Counted from the first letter of the stretch, positions 10,636 to 19,314 are shown. The stretch is DNA of 64,000 nucleotides from Achromobacter xylosoxidans A8 (GCF_000165835.1 NC_014640.1:2046001-2110000); one strand, 5' to 3'. Numbers and translations: made by a program. The notes: a model not told the origin generated them from the sequence alone.

Positions 10636-11544
10636 ATGCAACTCTCCCTGAGCCGGAACACGGCGACTTCCCTAGGTTTGCTGGCGGTGCTGCTGTGGGG
10701 CACCGTCGTCGGCCTGATACGCGGTGTCAGCGAAAGCTTCGGTCCGGTGGGCGGCGCCGCGCTGATCTATACGACGGGTTCCGCGTTCCTGGTGCTGCTG
10801 TTGGGCTTTCCGAAGCTGCGGACCTTTCCGCGCTCCTATCTCATTGTCGGCAGCTTGCTGTTCGTCGCCTACGAGATCTGCCTGTCGCTCTCTTTGGGCT
10901 ATGCCGCTAATCGCGGACAGGCGATCGAATTGGGCATGGTCAACTATCTCTGGCCCTGCTTCACTGTGATTCTCGCCATGCTCATCAACGGCCAGCGGGC
11001 CAGCGCATGGGTGGTGCCGGGCATACTGTTGTCGTTGTGCGGCATCGTCTGGGTTCTGGGCGGATCCGGCGGCTTGTCTTGGGACCGCACCATCGCCAAT
11101 GTTTCCAGCAATCCTCTCAGCTACGGACTGGCCTTCAGCGGCGCCATCATCTGGGCCGTCTATTGCAACGTGACCACGAGGTTTGCCAACGGCAGGAATG
11201 GCGTTGTCCTGTTTTTCATGCTGACCGCGGCCGCCCTGTGGATCAAGTACCTGCTGGGCGCCGAACCTGCCTGGACCTTCACCTGGCCCGCCACGCTGGA
11301 ACTGCTGGTGGCCGGCGGCGCCATGGCGGCAGGCTATGCGCTATGGAACGTGGGAATACTCAAGGGCAACCTGACCTTGCTGGCCACGGCGTCCTACTTC
11401 ACTCCGGTGTTCTCGACATTCTTCGCTGCCGTGTGGCTGTCGACCCGCCTGACCGCGTCATTCTGGCAGGGCGTGGCCATGGTGACCGCCGGGTCGCTTT
11501 TGTGCTGGGCTGCGACCCGCGGCAAGACCGCCCGGGGCGCTTAG
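10636..11544 (+). CDS. yddG: Aromatic amino acid exporter YddG (EamA/DMT family)
   Basis: Encodes 302 residues with ten predicted membrane helices. It matches E. coli YddG along its whole length, for example LLWGTVVGLIRGVSESFGPVG, SLLFVAYEICLSLSLGYAANRGQAIELGMVNYLWP and AGYALWNVGILKGNLTLLATASYFTP. YddG exports Phe, Tyr and Trp across the inner membrane. The ATG at 10636 aligns with the family start; upstream open frame is not coding. A single-gene unit. Confidence 0.92.
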   Translation: MQLSLSRNTATSLGLLAVLLWGTVVGLIRGVSESFGPVGGAALIYTTGSAFLVLLLGFPKLRTFPRSYLIVGSLLFVAYEICLSLSLGYAANRGQAIELGMVNYLWPCFTVILAMLINGQRASAWVVPGILLSLCGIVWVLGGSGGLSWDRTIANVSSNPLSYGLAFSGAIIWAVYCNVTTRFANGRNGVVLFFMLTAAALWIKYLLGAEPAWTFTWPATLELLVAGGAMAAGYALWNVGILKGNLTLLATASYFTPVFSTFFAAVWLSTRLTASFWQGVAMVTAGSLLCWAATRGKTARGA

Positions 11545-11573
11545 CCCCAGGCGTGTATGCCGTAATAAAGGAG

Positions 11574-11765
11574 TTATTCGATCAGCACGGTCTGCGCGAC
11601 CGCGTATCCGAGCGGAATCAGCAAGAGCGAAGCAAATAAGGAACTGACGATCGCCGCCGAGATCTTCAGCCAGGGTTCGGACCCTGCGCTTTGAACCGTT
11701 TGAATCACCAACGCGACGATACCCACAACCATCAAACAGCTCATAACCACTGCTACATAAGTCAT
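11574..11765 (-). CDS. Small membrane protein, 63 aa
   Basis: Two hydrophobic helices, about residues 3-24 (YVAVVMSCLMVVGIVALVIQ) and 33-60, joined by a short polar loop GSEPW. No known motif. It ends 29 nt after the yddG stop on the opposite strand (convergent). Unknown function. Confidence 0.6.
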   Translation of the reverse strand: MTYVAVVMSCLMVVGIVALVIQTVQSAGSEPWLKISAAIVSSLFASLLLIPLGYAVAQTVLIE

Positions 11766-12041
11766 GTTGTCTCCGTCCTCGCCTGATTAAAGGGATGCGG
11801 CTGCCGCTGATGCGGTCTAGATGTTTGTATCGATTGTGCGCCTGTATTCGGGCATTCGGCCCTAGGGTTTTCCTGACGCGCTGCGTCGCGTGTGGCGTTT
11901 TTGCCGCGGGGTGTGCAGCATGAATTCATGTGCGGGCGCAGCATTTTTGCCAGGGCTCGCGCCGACGTGTTTGCGTCGGCGCGTGTGCGTCGGCGCGTTT
12001 GCGCTACCATGGCGGCGTCGAACCACGCTAAAGGCCGCCAT

Positions 12042-12290
12042 ATGCCGCAACTGCGCCCAGGCACGCGCGCCACGTTGCAAGTCAGGCAACTGATGCCGGG
12101 AGAATTCGCCTGGATCATTACCCTGTTCGATCCCGAAACCGGCAATGTGCGCAGCACCAATTATTCGGCCAGGCGCTATGGCAGCCAGGATGAGGCTTCG
12201 GCGGCGGGCAAGGCTGCCGTGGTCGAATTTCTGGGTAGCGGGGGCCAGAAAGTGACCGAAACGGCCAAGGACGGCAAGAACAAGTCCTGA
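12042..12290 (+). CDS. Hypothetical protein, 82 aa
   Basis: A soluble protein starting MPQLRPGTRATLQVRQLMPGEFAWIITLFDPETGNVRSTN. It has a beta-rich middle and a Lys-rich C-terminus. It begins at ATG 12042; an in-frame ATG at 12009 is possible. No family recognised. A terminator follows 27 nt after its stop. Confidence 0.6.
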   Translation: MPQLRPGTRATLQVRQLMPGEFAWIITLFDPETGNVRSTNYSARRYGSQDEASAAGKAAVVEFLGSGGQKVTETAKDGKNKS

Positions 12291-12317
12291 TGCCTTCACC
12301 GTTATGCGCGCCATGAT

Positions 12318-12337
12318 GCCCTCGTAAGAGGGCTTTT
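12318..12337 (+). terminator. Rho-independent terminator
   Basis: Stem GCCCTC/GAGGGC with loop GTAA followed by five T residues, just after the 82-residue gene. Confidence 0.75.
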
Positions 12338-12418
12338 TCATGTCCGCGGGCGCGAGGCGGGCATGCGGCTTGCTGGAGGGATGGAGCGGCGCGCCTGGCG
12401 CTGCTCGAGGAGAACACC

Positions 12419-12610
12419 ATGTCCCAGTCCATGCATCGCGAACCCGGCGGCGGCGACGAGCTCGTACCCGACGATCCCGCCTTTCCCAACAATCCGCCGC
12501 CTGACGACCCGCCGCTGGATCCGAATCGGCCTCGCAACGATCCCGATGTCATCGATCCCGTGCAGCCGCCGCCGAATCCTCGCGCGCCGGGCACGATCGA
12601 TCTGGCCTGA
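12419..12610 (+). CDS. Proline/aspartate-rich small protein, 63 aa
   Basis: A low-complexity acidic protein in which about a third of residues are proline and a fifth aspartate (DDPAFPNNPPPDDPPLDPN). It is probably disordered. A GAGGAGAACACC ribosome site precedes the ATG, which supports translation. It begins a run of three same-strand small genes (this, the 24-codon peptide and the 302-residue membrane protein). Confidence 0.6.
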   Translation: MSQSMHREPGGGDELVPDDPAFPNNPPPDDPPLDPNRPRNDPDVIDPVQPPPNPRAPGTIDLA

Positions 12611-12651
12611 GCGCCGCGCGCAAGGCGCGGGACATCATCCAAGGAGGTTTT

Positions 12652-12726
12652 ATGCGTTCCATCTTGTTGTGGCTGCTTGGCGTGCCCATTCCCATCATCA
12701 TCCTGTTGGCGCTTTTCTGGCATTGA
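12652..12726 (+). CDS. 24-residue membrane peptide
   Basis: A very short open frame, MRSILLWLLGVPIPIIILLA then LFWH and stop. It is a single transmembrane helix with a Gly-Val-Pro-Ile-Pro kink. AAGGAGG lies at 12641-12647, five bases before the ATG, an unusually good ribosome site. Similar tiny hydrophobic proteins are common in Proteobacteria and often go unannotated. It probably sits in the inner membrane; function unknown. Confidence 0.72.
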   Translation: MRSILLWLLGVPIPIIILLALFWH

Positions 12727-12797
12727 CCGCGAGATTTTCCTGCAGCTGTGGCGCATGTTGGCGCAGCCGCAATGAACCGTGAACAAGGAACATATCC

Positions 12798-13706
12798 ATG
12801 GAAAACGCATCTTCATTGAGTCAGCCGTACGCAGGTGGCGTGCCGCCGCGAGAATCCGCCATTTCGGCCGTGTCGTGGGCCGCCGTGATTGCGGGCGCGG
12901 TCATCGCCGCGGCGCTTTCGCTGGCGCTGTTCGCCGGCGGCACGGGCCTGGGCTTTCTTTCTGTTTCGCCCTGGAGCGGCGAGGGCGTGTCGGCGCCTGC
13001 GATAGGCATCGGTCTCATCATATGGATGCTGGCCACGCAGATCGTTGCCTATGGCATAGGCGGCTACGTCGCGGGGCGGCTGCGCACCAAATGGGTCGAC
13101 GTGCATTCGGACGAGGTCTATTTCCGCGACACGGCGCACGGCTTTCTGGTGTGGGCACTGAGCGCGGTCGTCAGCGCCGTCCTGCTGGGTGCGTCCATCG
13201 CGACCCTGGCTTCCGGTGTGGCCAAGGCGGGCGCTTCCGTCGCTGCGGGAGCCGGCACGGCTGCGACGGCTGCGGCCGCTGCGGGTGGGGGCGATGGGAT
13301 GGCGCAGGTCAGGGGCTATTTCTCCGATGCCTTGTTGCGTCCGGAACGGCCCGATGCTGGCGCCGATCGCAACGGGGCAAGAGATGAAGTGGCCCGCATC
13401 GTGGCGATGAGCGTGGCGCGCGGCTCCATGACAGGCGAAGACCGCGACTATGTCGTGAAGGTCGTGGCCGCCCAGACCGGCATGGAGCCGGCAGCGGCGC
13501 AGCGCCGCGTCGATCAGGCCGTGCAGAACGTGAAGCAGGCCGCCGACGACGCCAAGCAAAAGGCCAAGGAGGCCGCGGACCAGGCGCGCAAGGCCGCGGC
13601 GGCATTCGCGTTGTGGGGATTCGCCTCAATGCTGATAGGCGCCTTCGTGGCCAGCCTGGCGGCGACCTGGGGCGGCAGGCGGCGTGATGCGGTGCGGCTG
13701 CCTTAG
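12798..13706 (+). CDS. Hypothetical membrane protein, 302 aa
   Basis: Three N-terminal membrane helices (about residues 25-50, 64-93, 112-140), a soluble middle with an Ala-rich linker, a helical region with many Lys/Ala/Asp repeats (QNVKQAADDAKQKAKEAADQARKAAA, coiled-coil or LEA-like) and a final membrane helix near 280-296 before a basic tail. The ACAAGGAACA site precedes the ATG. This type of multi-helix stress-associated protein is widespread in betaproteobacteria but has no assigned role. Likely one transcription unit with the two small genes upstream. Confidence 0.75.
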   Translation: MENASSLSQPYAGGVPPRESAISAVSWAAVIAGAVIAAALSLALFAGGTGLGFLSVSPWSGEGVSAPAIGIGLIIWMLATQIVAYGIGGYVAGRLRTKWVDVHSDEVYFRDTAHGFLVWALSAVVSAVLLGASIATLASGVAKAGASVAAGAGTAATAAAAAGGGDGMAQVRGYFSDALLRPERPDAGADRNGARDEVARIVAMSVARGSMTGEDRDYVVKVVAAQTGMEPAAAQRRVDQAVQNVKQAADDAKQKAKEAADQARKAAAAFALWGFASMLIGAFVASLAATWGGRRRDAVRLP

Positions 13707-13729
13707 CCGCAAGGCGGGCGCTGCTTCAG

Positions 13730-14432
13730 TCAGGTGGCGGCCGCCGGTTCGCGCCTTTCTCCGAAGAGGAACACATGGGCGTAGCTGTCATTCATGGCAT
13801 GGCGCGCCTGAGTGACTCCTGGGATCGTCGGAACCATGGGGGCAAACAAATCCCCCCACCCGATGTCCACGTTGAAGGGCGCACGTTCCGGTGTGTCGTT
13901 GTAGCCGAGGATCAGAAGGGCTCCAGGCTTGAGCACGCGGTGGCATTGCTTAAGCAGGCGTTCGAAATCGGGCCGTTCGTTGAGTCCCCAGCCGATCACG
14001 CCATTGGCCACAACGACGTCGAACGAAGCTTCGGCGTAGTGCGCCGACATGTTCGTCGCGCTTCCGATCGTATGTTTGCCGGCGGACCCATAGGCGGCTT
14101 GTTCAGGATCCATATCCAGCGAATGGAAATCCATCTTCAGCAAACGGGGGTAGTGCCACGTGTATTCATGCATGCCCACGAACAGGCATTGCATGGGCGT
14201 GCCTGACCGGGCGGCTTGTTGGTTCAGGTAGTCGAATATCTGCTGTTCCAGGAAACTGCGATTCGGAGCCTTCAGCCGGAAATCGATCCCGCAGCGCGCG
14301 GCCAGTTCAGGAGACCAGTGGAACAGCTTTTTTTTGCTCTACGGATAAGTCGGCGCAAGGAAATTTGATCGCTCCTGAGGATTGCTCGGGGTGGCGGCCG
14401 CGTCGTGACAGGGTGGAGTAGTAGTGCTCCAT
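13730..14432 (-). pseudogene. SAM-dependent methyltransferase interrupted by a frameshift in an A8 tract
   Basis: Two frames together read as one protein of about 233 residues. The first begins at ATG 14432 (MEHYYSTLSRRGRHPEQSSG) and runs to the homopolymer at 14328-14335, after which it hits a stop within eight codons. The second frame is open from just after that tract to the stop at 13730, and contains the core: FVGMHEYTWHYPRLL, the acidic LDMD, VVANGVIGWGLN and HRVLKPGALLILGYN. With seven instead of eight A residues the two parts join in frame as EQKKLFHWSPELAARC. The second part alone has an ATG at 14194 (154 residues) but would lack the N-terminal third. Either a real broken gene, a slippage-expressed gene or a sequencing indel. 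Confidence 0.8.
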
Positions 14433-14498
14433 GCCAGCGCTGGTGCCGGGTCGTGAGACTGGCTACCTGCGTGCAGAGTTCCGATGCACAAACGTAAA

Positions 14499-14522
14499 GG
14501 GCGCCCACTTGCGTGGGCGCCC
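14499..14522 (-). terminator. Hairpin terminator after tRNA-Met
   Basis: A 10-bp perfect stem GGGCGCCCAC/GTGGGCGCCC with a 4-nt loop lies 11 nt beyond the tRNA 3' end; TTT follows on both strands. It fits termination of the tRNA transcript. Confidence 0.75.
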
Positions 14523-14532
14523 TTTGAATTCC

Positions 14533-14609
14533 TGGTGGCGCATCCCTGATTCGAACAGGGGACCTGCGGATTATGATTCCGTCGCTCTAACCGGCTGAGC
14601 TAATGCGCC
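14533..14609 (-). tRNA. tRNA-Met (anticodon CAT)
   Basis: A complete cloverleaf on the minus strand with 7-bp acceptor GGCGCAT/ATGCGCC, D arm GCTC...GAGC, anticodon loop ATCATAA (CAT), T arm CCCTG-TTCGAAT-CAGGG and encoded CCA. Position 27-43 is an A-C mismatch. The CAT anticodon also occurs in lysidine-modified tRNA-Ile2; overall features look like elongator Met but Ile2 cannot be fully excluded. Confidence 0.88.
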
Positions 14610-14734
14610 ATTTCGATCAATCCCTGAATTTGCGTCACATCCGTGTCGCAATCAGTGATCAACGAAGAACGAAATTCTAGCATGAAATTTTTGGCGTGCG
14701 CAAGCAATCCATACTCAAATTTCAAAGAAGTGCC

Positions 14735-16051
14735 TCATGCGTCCCGCGCCAGGCGGATCCCGGAGAACTGCCAGCGGGCTTCGGGCGGGAAAAAGTTGCG
14801 ATAGCTGGGGCGGATGTGGTCCCTGGGCGTGGCGCAGGAGCCGCCCCGCAGCACGTACTGGTTACACATGAATTTGCCGTTGTATTCGCCCACCGCGCCG
14901 CTGTCGGGCTTGAAGCCGGGGTAGGCGTCGTAGGCGCTGGAGGTCCATTCCCAGGCATCGCCGAACAGTTGCACGGGGCCGCCCGTGCCGTTGCGCGCGG
15001 GGGCAGGGCGTGTGTCCAGGTGGCCGTTTTCCAGCATGTTGGCGCGCGCGGTCAGCGCGCCTTCGGGCAGTTGGCGGGCGGCATGTTCCCATTCGGCTTC
15101 GCGCGGCAGCCGCACGCGCGCCCAGCGCGCGTAGGCATCGGCCTCGAAGTAGCTGATGTGCGTCACCGGCGCCTGCAGTTCCAGTTCCTGCATGCCGCGT
15201 AGCGTGAAGATGCGCCAGTCTTCGCGTTGTCCTTCCCAGTAGAGCGGCGCACGCCAGCCTTCGGCACAGACCCGATCCCAGCCCAGCGACAGCCAGAGTT
15301 CGGGGCGCTTGTAGCCGCCGTCGCGGATGAAGGCCAGGTACTCGTGCTGGGTCACCAGCCGGTCGGCCAGATGGAACGGCGCCAGCAGCACGTCATGGGC
15401 GGGGCCTTCGTTGTCGAAACCGAAACCGCTGCCGTCGTGGCCGATGCGGCTGACGCCGCCGGCGTAGCGGGTCCAGCCGGCAGGCGTGCCAGGCGGCAGC
15501 GCGGGCGTTCCGGGCGCCACGTAGGCGGGCTTGAGCGGATTGGCCGACAGCATGTGCTTCAGATCGGTCAGGATCAGTTCCTGGTGCTGCTGCTCATGAT
15601 TCAGCCCGAGCTCCAGCAAGGCATCGAAGGCGGGGTCGTTGCCGCCCAGGCGCGAGATCAGCTCATGCATGGCCTCGTCCACGTGGCGGCGGTAGTGCAG
15701 CACCTCCGCCAGCGCGGGGCGCGACAGCAGGCCTCGGTGTGGACGCGGATGCTTGGCGCCGACGGCGTTGTAGTAGGAGTTGAAAAGCATGCGGTACTGC
15801 GGATGGAAGACCGAATAGGGCGGATGAAAGCGCGTCAGCAGAAAGGTCTCGAAGAACCAGGTCGTATGGGCCAGATGCCATTTGACCGGGCTACAGTCCG
15901 GCATGGATTGCACCTGGCAATCCTCAGGGCTCAGGGGAGCGGCCAGGGCCGTGTTGGTCGAGCGCACGGCGTCGTAGCGGTCGTGCTGCCCCGCCTGGCC
16001 GGCAGCGTAAGGTCCGGTGGCGGGGTGAGTCAGCAGGCACGCAGGTTCCAT
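14735..16051 (-). CDS. egtB: Ergothioneine biosynthesis sulfoxide synthase EgtB
   Basis: Encodes 438 residues. An N-terminal DinB-like domain provides three iron-binding histidines: His62 in HLAHTTWFFE and His152/His156 in HEQQHQE. A C-terminal FGE-sulfatase-like domain follows, ending in LRGGSCATPRDHIRPSYRNFFPPEARWQFSGIRLARD. EgtB is a non-haem iron enzyme that joins trimethylhistidine (hercynine) to a cysteine-derived thiol with O2. The start ATG 16051 is 35 nt downstream of egtD's stop, so the two form an operon. No egtA or egtC is in the window, so the thiol donor (cysteine or gamma-glutamylcysteine) is undecided. Confidence 0.95.
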   Translation of the reverse strand: MEPACLLTHPATGPYAAGQAGQHDRYDAVRSTNTALAAPLSPEDCQVQSMPDCSPVKWHLAHTTWFFETFLLTRFHPPYSVFHPQYRMLFNSYYNAVGAKHPRPHRGLLSRPALAEVLHYRRHVDEAMHELISRLGGNDPAFDALLELGLNHEQQHQELILTDLKHMLSANPLKPAYVAPGTPALPPGTPAGWTRYAGGVSRIGHDGSGFGFDNEGPAHDVLLAPFHLADRLVTQHEYLAFIRDGGYKRPELWLSLGWDRVCAEGWRAPLYWEGQREDWRIFTLRGMQELELQAPVTHISYFEADAYARWARVRLPREAEWEHAARQLPEGALTARANMLENGHLDTRPAPARNGTGGPVQLFGDAWEWTSSAYDAYPGFKPDSGAVGEYNGKFMCNQYVLRGGSCATPRDHIRPSYRNFFPPEARWQFSGIRLARDA

Positions 16052-16086
16052 GGCGATCCTCCAGTGGCGTTGAGGGCGGGCCCGCT

Positions 16087-17064
16087 TCAGGCGCGGGCGC
16101 TGAAAACCGAAAACCAGCCGCGGGAATCCGACCAGTGCGCGACATCGTGGTAGCCGGCGCTTTGCAGCAGGTCGGCAAAGGCTTGGGGGGTGAACTTGTA
16201 GGAATTCTCGGTGTGGATGCGTTCGCCGGCGCTGAATGCGCGCGCGCCGCCGGGCCAGGCCACGCGCACCGCGCGCTGCGCTTCCAGATGCATTTCGATG
16301 CGCGAACTGGCGCTGTTGAAAAGCGCCACGTGCCGCCAGTCGTCCACGTCGAAATCGGCGTCCAGCACGCTGTTCACGTGCCGCAGCAGGTTCAGGTTGA
16401 AGGCTGCGGTCAGGTGCAGCGCGTCGTCGTAGGCGGGCTCCAGCACCTGTTTGGGCTTGACTCGGTCCACGCCCACCAGCAGTCCGCCGCCCGCGCATTG
16501 TTCGCGGATCCGCCGCAGCATGGCATGCGCGTCCTCGGGACTGAGATTGCCGATGCTGGAGCCGGGATAGAAGAACAGCCTCTGTTCGGCCGGCACGCTG
16601 GCGGGCAGGGCTAGCGCATGCGTGAAGTCCTGGCCCAGGGCGGTGATCTGCAGGTCGGGGTAGGACAGCTGCAGGCGGCGCACCGCGGCTTGCAGGTAGT
16701 CGGCCGAGATGTCGATGGGCACGTAATGGCGCGGGCGCAGGCTGGCAAACAGGCGTTCGGCCTTGACGCAATCGCCCGCGCCCAGGTCTATCATCGAGAG
16801 CACCGGGCCGATGTGGCGCGCGATATCAGCGCCGTGACGCTGAAAAATTTCCGACTCGCAGCGCGTCGGGTAGTACTCCGGCAACTGCGTGATGGCGGTG
16901 AAGAGCGCCGAGCCCAGCGCGTCATAAAGGAACTTGGGATCGATGTGCGCGTGACGCGCCAGCAAGCCGTCGCGCAGTTCGATTTGTTCGGCGCTGGGAG
17001 GCTGCGGCTCTTGGGCGATGAACGTCGGCGCGGCGGGGGCAAACAGTGCGGAAGGCGAAACCAT
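16087..17064 (-). CDS. egtD: L-histidine N-alpha-methyltransferase EgtD
   Basis: Encodes 325 residues, the normal family length (about 320). It trimethylates histidine to hercynine using three SAM. Visible features are the EYYPTRCESEI segment, SAM motif I IDLGAGDC near residue 92, the PGSSIGNL segment, and the C-terminal substrate-binding stretch IHTENSYKFTPQAF with the conserved Glu-Asn-Ser/Tyr. First gene of the egtDB operon, divergent from the DUF883 gene. Confidence 0.95.
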   Translation of the reverse strand: MVSPSALFAPAAPTFIAQEPQPPSAEQIELRDGLLARHAHIDPKFLYDALGSALFTAITQLPEYYPTRCESEIFQRHGADIARHIGPVLSMIDLGAGDCVKAERLFASLRPRHYVPIDISADYLQAAVRRLQLSYPDLQITALGQDFTHALALPASVPAEQRLFFYPGSSIGNLSPEDAHAMLRRIREQCAGGGLLVGVDRVKPKQVLEPAYDDALHLTAAFNLNLLRHVNSVLDADFDVDDWRHVALFNSASSRIEMHLEAQRAVRVAWPGGARAFSAGERIHTENSYKFTPQAFADLLQSAGYHDVAHWSDSRGWFSVFSARA

Positions 17065-17464
17065 GCGTCCTGTTCCTTTTCTGTCGCCGGACTACCCCTG
17101 GGCGGCAAGCGCTTGGGAAACACGGCGTTGGGAGGTCCAGACCAGGCGGTTCTGGCGCATTGCAAAAGTCTATTGTGGCCGCCAGGGCAGGGCCGGTGTC
17201 AAGCGCCAAGCCGCTGAATGCAATGGACTTTTACGAATTCGAAAGAGGAGCGCGAGCGTCTGCGCCGGTGAGCGCACGCTGTCTTCCGATACGTTTGCTC
17301 GCGTTGAAATATCGGTTTACCGCTGGTTGCCAAAGCTCTGGCGGGGGCAGCCGATGATGGTCACAATGGGGCCACGCGATGCGCGGGCCGGTCCGGGAAC
17401 GCGGCATGCTGCGTTGCGTCAGGCGGCCCGACTCCGCGAGGCCCGACAACGACAAGGAGCGACG
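17065..17464. promoter_or_regulatory. 400-bp divergent intergenic region
   Basis: Lies between egtD (minus) and the DUF883 gene (plus) and must hold both promoters. Less GC-rich stretches occur around 17160-17230 and 17290-17330. No clear operator palindrome was found, and the open frames here do not look coding. Confidence 0.4.
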
Positions 17465-17800
17465 ATGAACCGTAAGCACCAACGCGCCGAAATGGCCCTG
17501 CACCGTGAACGGGTGAGCGACAGCTTCCATGAACTGCTCGCCGGTACGGAAGACCTCCTGCGGTCGACCGCTACATACACAGGTTCCGAGATCGAGGCGG
17601 CGCGCGCGCGCCTGAAGCGCCAGGTGGCCGAGGCGCGCGAGTCCGCCGGTGATTGGGAGGGCGCGGCACGGGAGCGCGCGCGCCGCGCCACCGCCTACGC
17701 CGACGAGTACGTGCATGAACATGCCTGGAAGTCGGTGGGCGTGGCGGCGCTGGTGGGCGCCTTGCTCGGCTGCCTGCTGGCTTCGGGCGGCCGCCGCTAA
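17465..17800 (+). CDS. DUF883 family protein (ElaB/YqjD-like)
   Basis: A 111-residue protein with an amphipathic helical body (LLAGTEDLLRSTATYTGSEIEAARARLKRQV) and one C-terminal membrane helix (VGVAALVGALLGCLLASGGRR). This matches ElaB/YqjD/YgaM, C-tail-anchored inner-membrane proteins that bind ribosomes in stationary phase in E. coli. CAAGGAGCGACG precedes the ATG. It is followed after 11 nt by the cardiolipin synthase gene, so the two are probably co-transcribed. Confidence 0.9.
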   Translation: MNRKHQRAEMALHRERVSDSFHELLAGTEDLLRSTATYTGSEIEAARARLKRQVAEARESAGDWEGAARERARRATAYADEYVHEHAWKSVGVAALVGALLGCLLASGGRR

Positions 17801-17811
17801 GCCGGAAAGCC

Positions 17812-19296
17812 ATGAAGCCGCCCGCGGCGGTGCGCCGGCCGGGACTGCGGCGGGACAAGTGGCCGTGGCTGGCCGGCGCGTACCGGTGGCTGCTGCCGCT
17901 GGTGTGCGCGGCCTTGCTGGCGGCGTGCGCCAGCGTTCCCGACGCGCAGGAGCGCCGCGCGCGCGAGTCGCAGGCCGGCCTGTCGGCCGACGCCGCGCAG
18001 GACAGCTATCGCCGCGGCCAGGGCATCGCGGCGGATCCGCGGACTCCCAAGGATGATTTCCTCGCGCGTCACCTTGCCGTCGAGCAGGCGGTCAGTGGCG
18101 CGCCGCTGGTGGCCGGCAACCGCGTCCGGCTGTTGGCCGACGGGCCCAGCACCTATCGCGCCATGCTGCAGTCCATTGCGCAGGCGCGCCGGTATGTGCA
18201 CATGGAAACCTATATCTTCGACGATGATGCCGAAGGCGCGCGCTTTGCCGAGGCCTTGATCGCGGCGCGCAATCGCGGCGCCGAGGTGTCCTTGATGGTC
18301 GACGCGGTAGGGACCATCAAGACGCCCGATGCCTTGTTCCAGCGCCTGCGCGACGCGGGCGTGCAGGTGGCGATATTCAATCCGGTCAACCCGGCCAGCG
18401 GCCGCGCGGGCTGGTCGCCGAACCAGCGCAACCATCGCAAGGTGCTGGTGGTGGACGGCAAGGTCGGCTACCTGGGCGGCATCAACGTCAGCAGCGTCTA
18501 CGAATCTTCGCCCGGGTCTGGATCAGGATCGGGATCAGGATCGGGATCGGGATCGGGAAGCGGCGCCGGCAAGGCCGACGCGCCCGCTGCGGCGGACGCC
18601 AAGGCGGCGCCATGGCGCGACACGCACCTGCGTATCGAGGGGCCAGCAGTGGCCCAGCTGGAGCAAGTCCTCCGCGCAGGTTGGGAATCCCAGTCCAAGG
18701 AACCGATCAAGGGCGGCGACTCGCAGGTGGCGCCACCAGCAGGCGCGACGACCGTGCGGATCCTGGCCAACCAGCCGGACCGCAGCGATGGCTACACCGT
18801 CTACCTGACGCTGATGTCGGCGTTTGAAAGCGCGCAGGAATACATCCACATCACCATGGCGTACTTCGTGCCGGACCCGGCCTTCATCGACGTCCTGACG
18901 GACGCGGCGCGGCGCGGCGTGGACGTGGCGCTGGTACTGCCCGGCTTCAGCGATTCCTCGCTGGTGTTCCATGCGGGACGGTCGCACTACACGGATCTGC
19001 TGGCGGCCGGCGTGAAGATCTACGAGCGGCGCGATGCGCTCCTGCATGCCAAGACCGCGGTGGTGGACGGCGTGTGGTCCACGGTGGGTTCCAGCAACCT
19101 GGATTGGCGCAGCTTCGCCCTGAACTACGAAATCAACGCGGTGGTGCTGGGGCCTGAATTCGCGGCGGAAATGGAGTCGCTGTTCCAGCGCGACGTCGCC
19201 GATGCGGTGCGGATCACGCCCGAGGCCTGGCAGGCCAGGGGCGTGGGAGACCGTTCGATGGAGTTCTTCTCGCGCATGTTCGAGCGCTGGTTGTAG
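17812..19296 (+). CDS. Phospholipase D-like cardiolipin synthase
   Basis: Encodes 494 residues. An N-terminal signal/lipobox-like segment LLAACASVPDA near residues 36-42 suggests a lipoprotein. Two HKD motifs are present: His208 in NHRKVLVVDGKVGYLGG and His412 in LHAKTAVVDGVWSTVGSSN, both with the downstream Gly-Gly or Gly-Ser-Ser-Asn. Such enzymes join two phosphatidylglycerols, or PG and PE, into cardiolipin. A Ser-Gly repeat of eight units (residues 236-251) interrupts the protein just after the first catalytic domain; homologues usually have a shorter loop there. Confidence 0.9.
   Translation: MKPPAAVRRPGLRRDKWPWLAGAYRWLLPLVCAALLAACASVPDAQERRARESQAGLSADAAQDSYRRGQGIAADPRTPKDDFLARHLAVEQAVSGAPLVAGNRVRLLADGPSTYRAMLQSIAQARRYVHMETYIFDDDAEGARFAEALIAARNRGAEVSLMVDAVGTIKTPDALFQRLRDAGVQVAIFNPVNPASGRAGWSPNQRNHRKVLVVDGKVGYLGGINVSSVYESSPGSGSGSGSGSGSGSGSGAGKADAPAAADAKAAPWRDTHLRIEGPAVAQLEQVLRAGWESQSKEPIKGGDSQVAPPAGATTVRILANQPDRSDGYTVYLTLMSAFESAQEYIHITMAYFVPDPAFIDVLTDAARRGVDVALVLPGFSDSSLVFHAGRSHYTDLLAAGVKIYERRDALLHAKTAVVDGVWSTVGSSNLDWRSFALNYEINAVVLGPEFAAEMESLFQRDVADAVRITPEAWQARGVGDRSMEFFSRMFERWL
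18517..18564 (+). repeat. Hexanucleotide microsatellite coding for (Ser-Gly)8
   Basis: Eight 6-bp units of the form TC(A/G)GGA, imperfect only in the third base of Ser codons and at the ends, inside the cardiolipin synthase gene. Because the unit is 6 bp, gain or loss keeps the frame and only changes linker length. Confidence 0.9.
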
Positions 19297-19314
19297 CGCC
19301 AGGCGCCAACCGGC

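Noticed and set aside
14272..14508. 78-residue frame upstream of the methyltransferase body as an alternative N-terminus
   Set aside because: It starts inside the tRNA terminator region and is not protein-like; the frame beginning at ATG 14432 fits far better.
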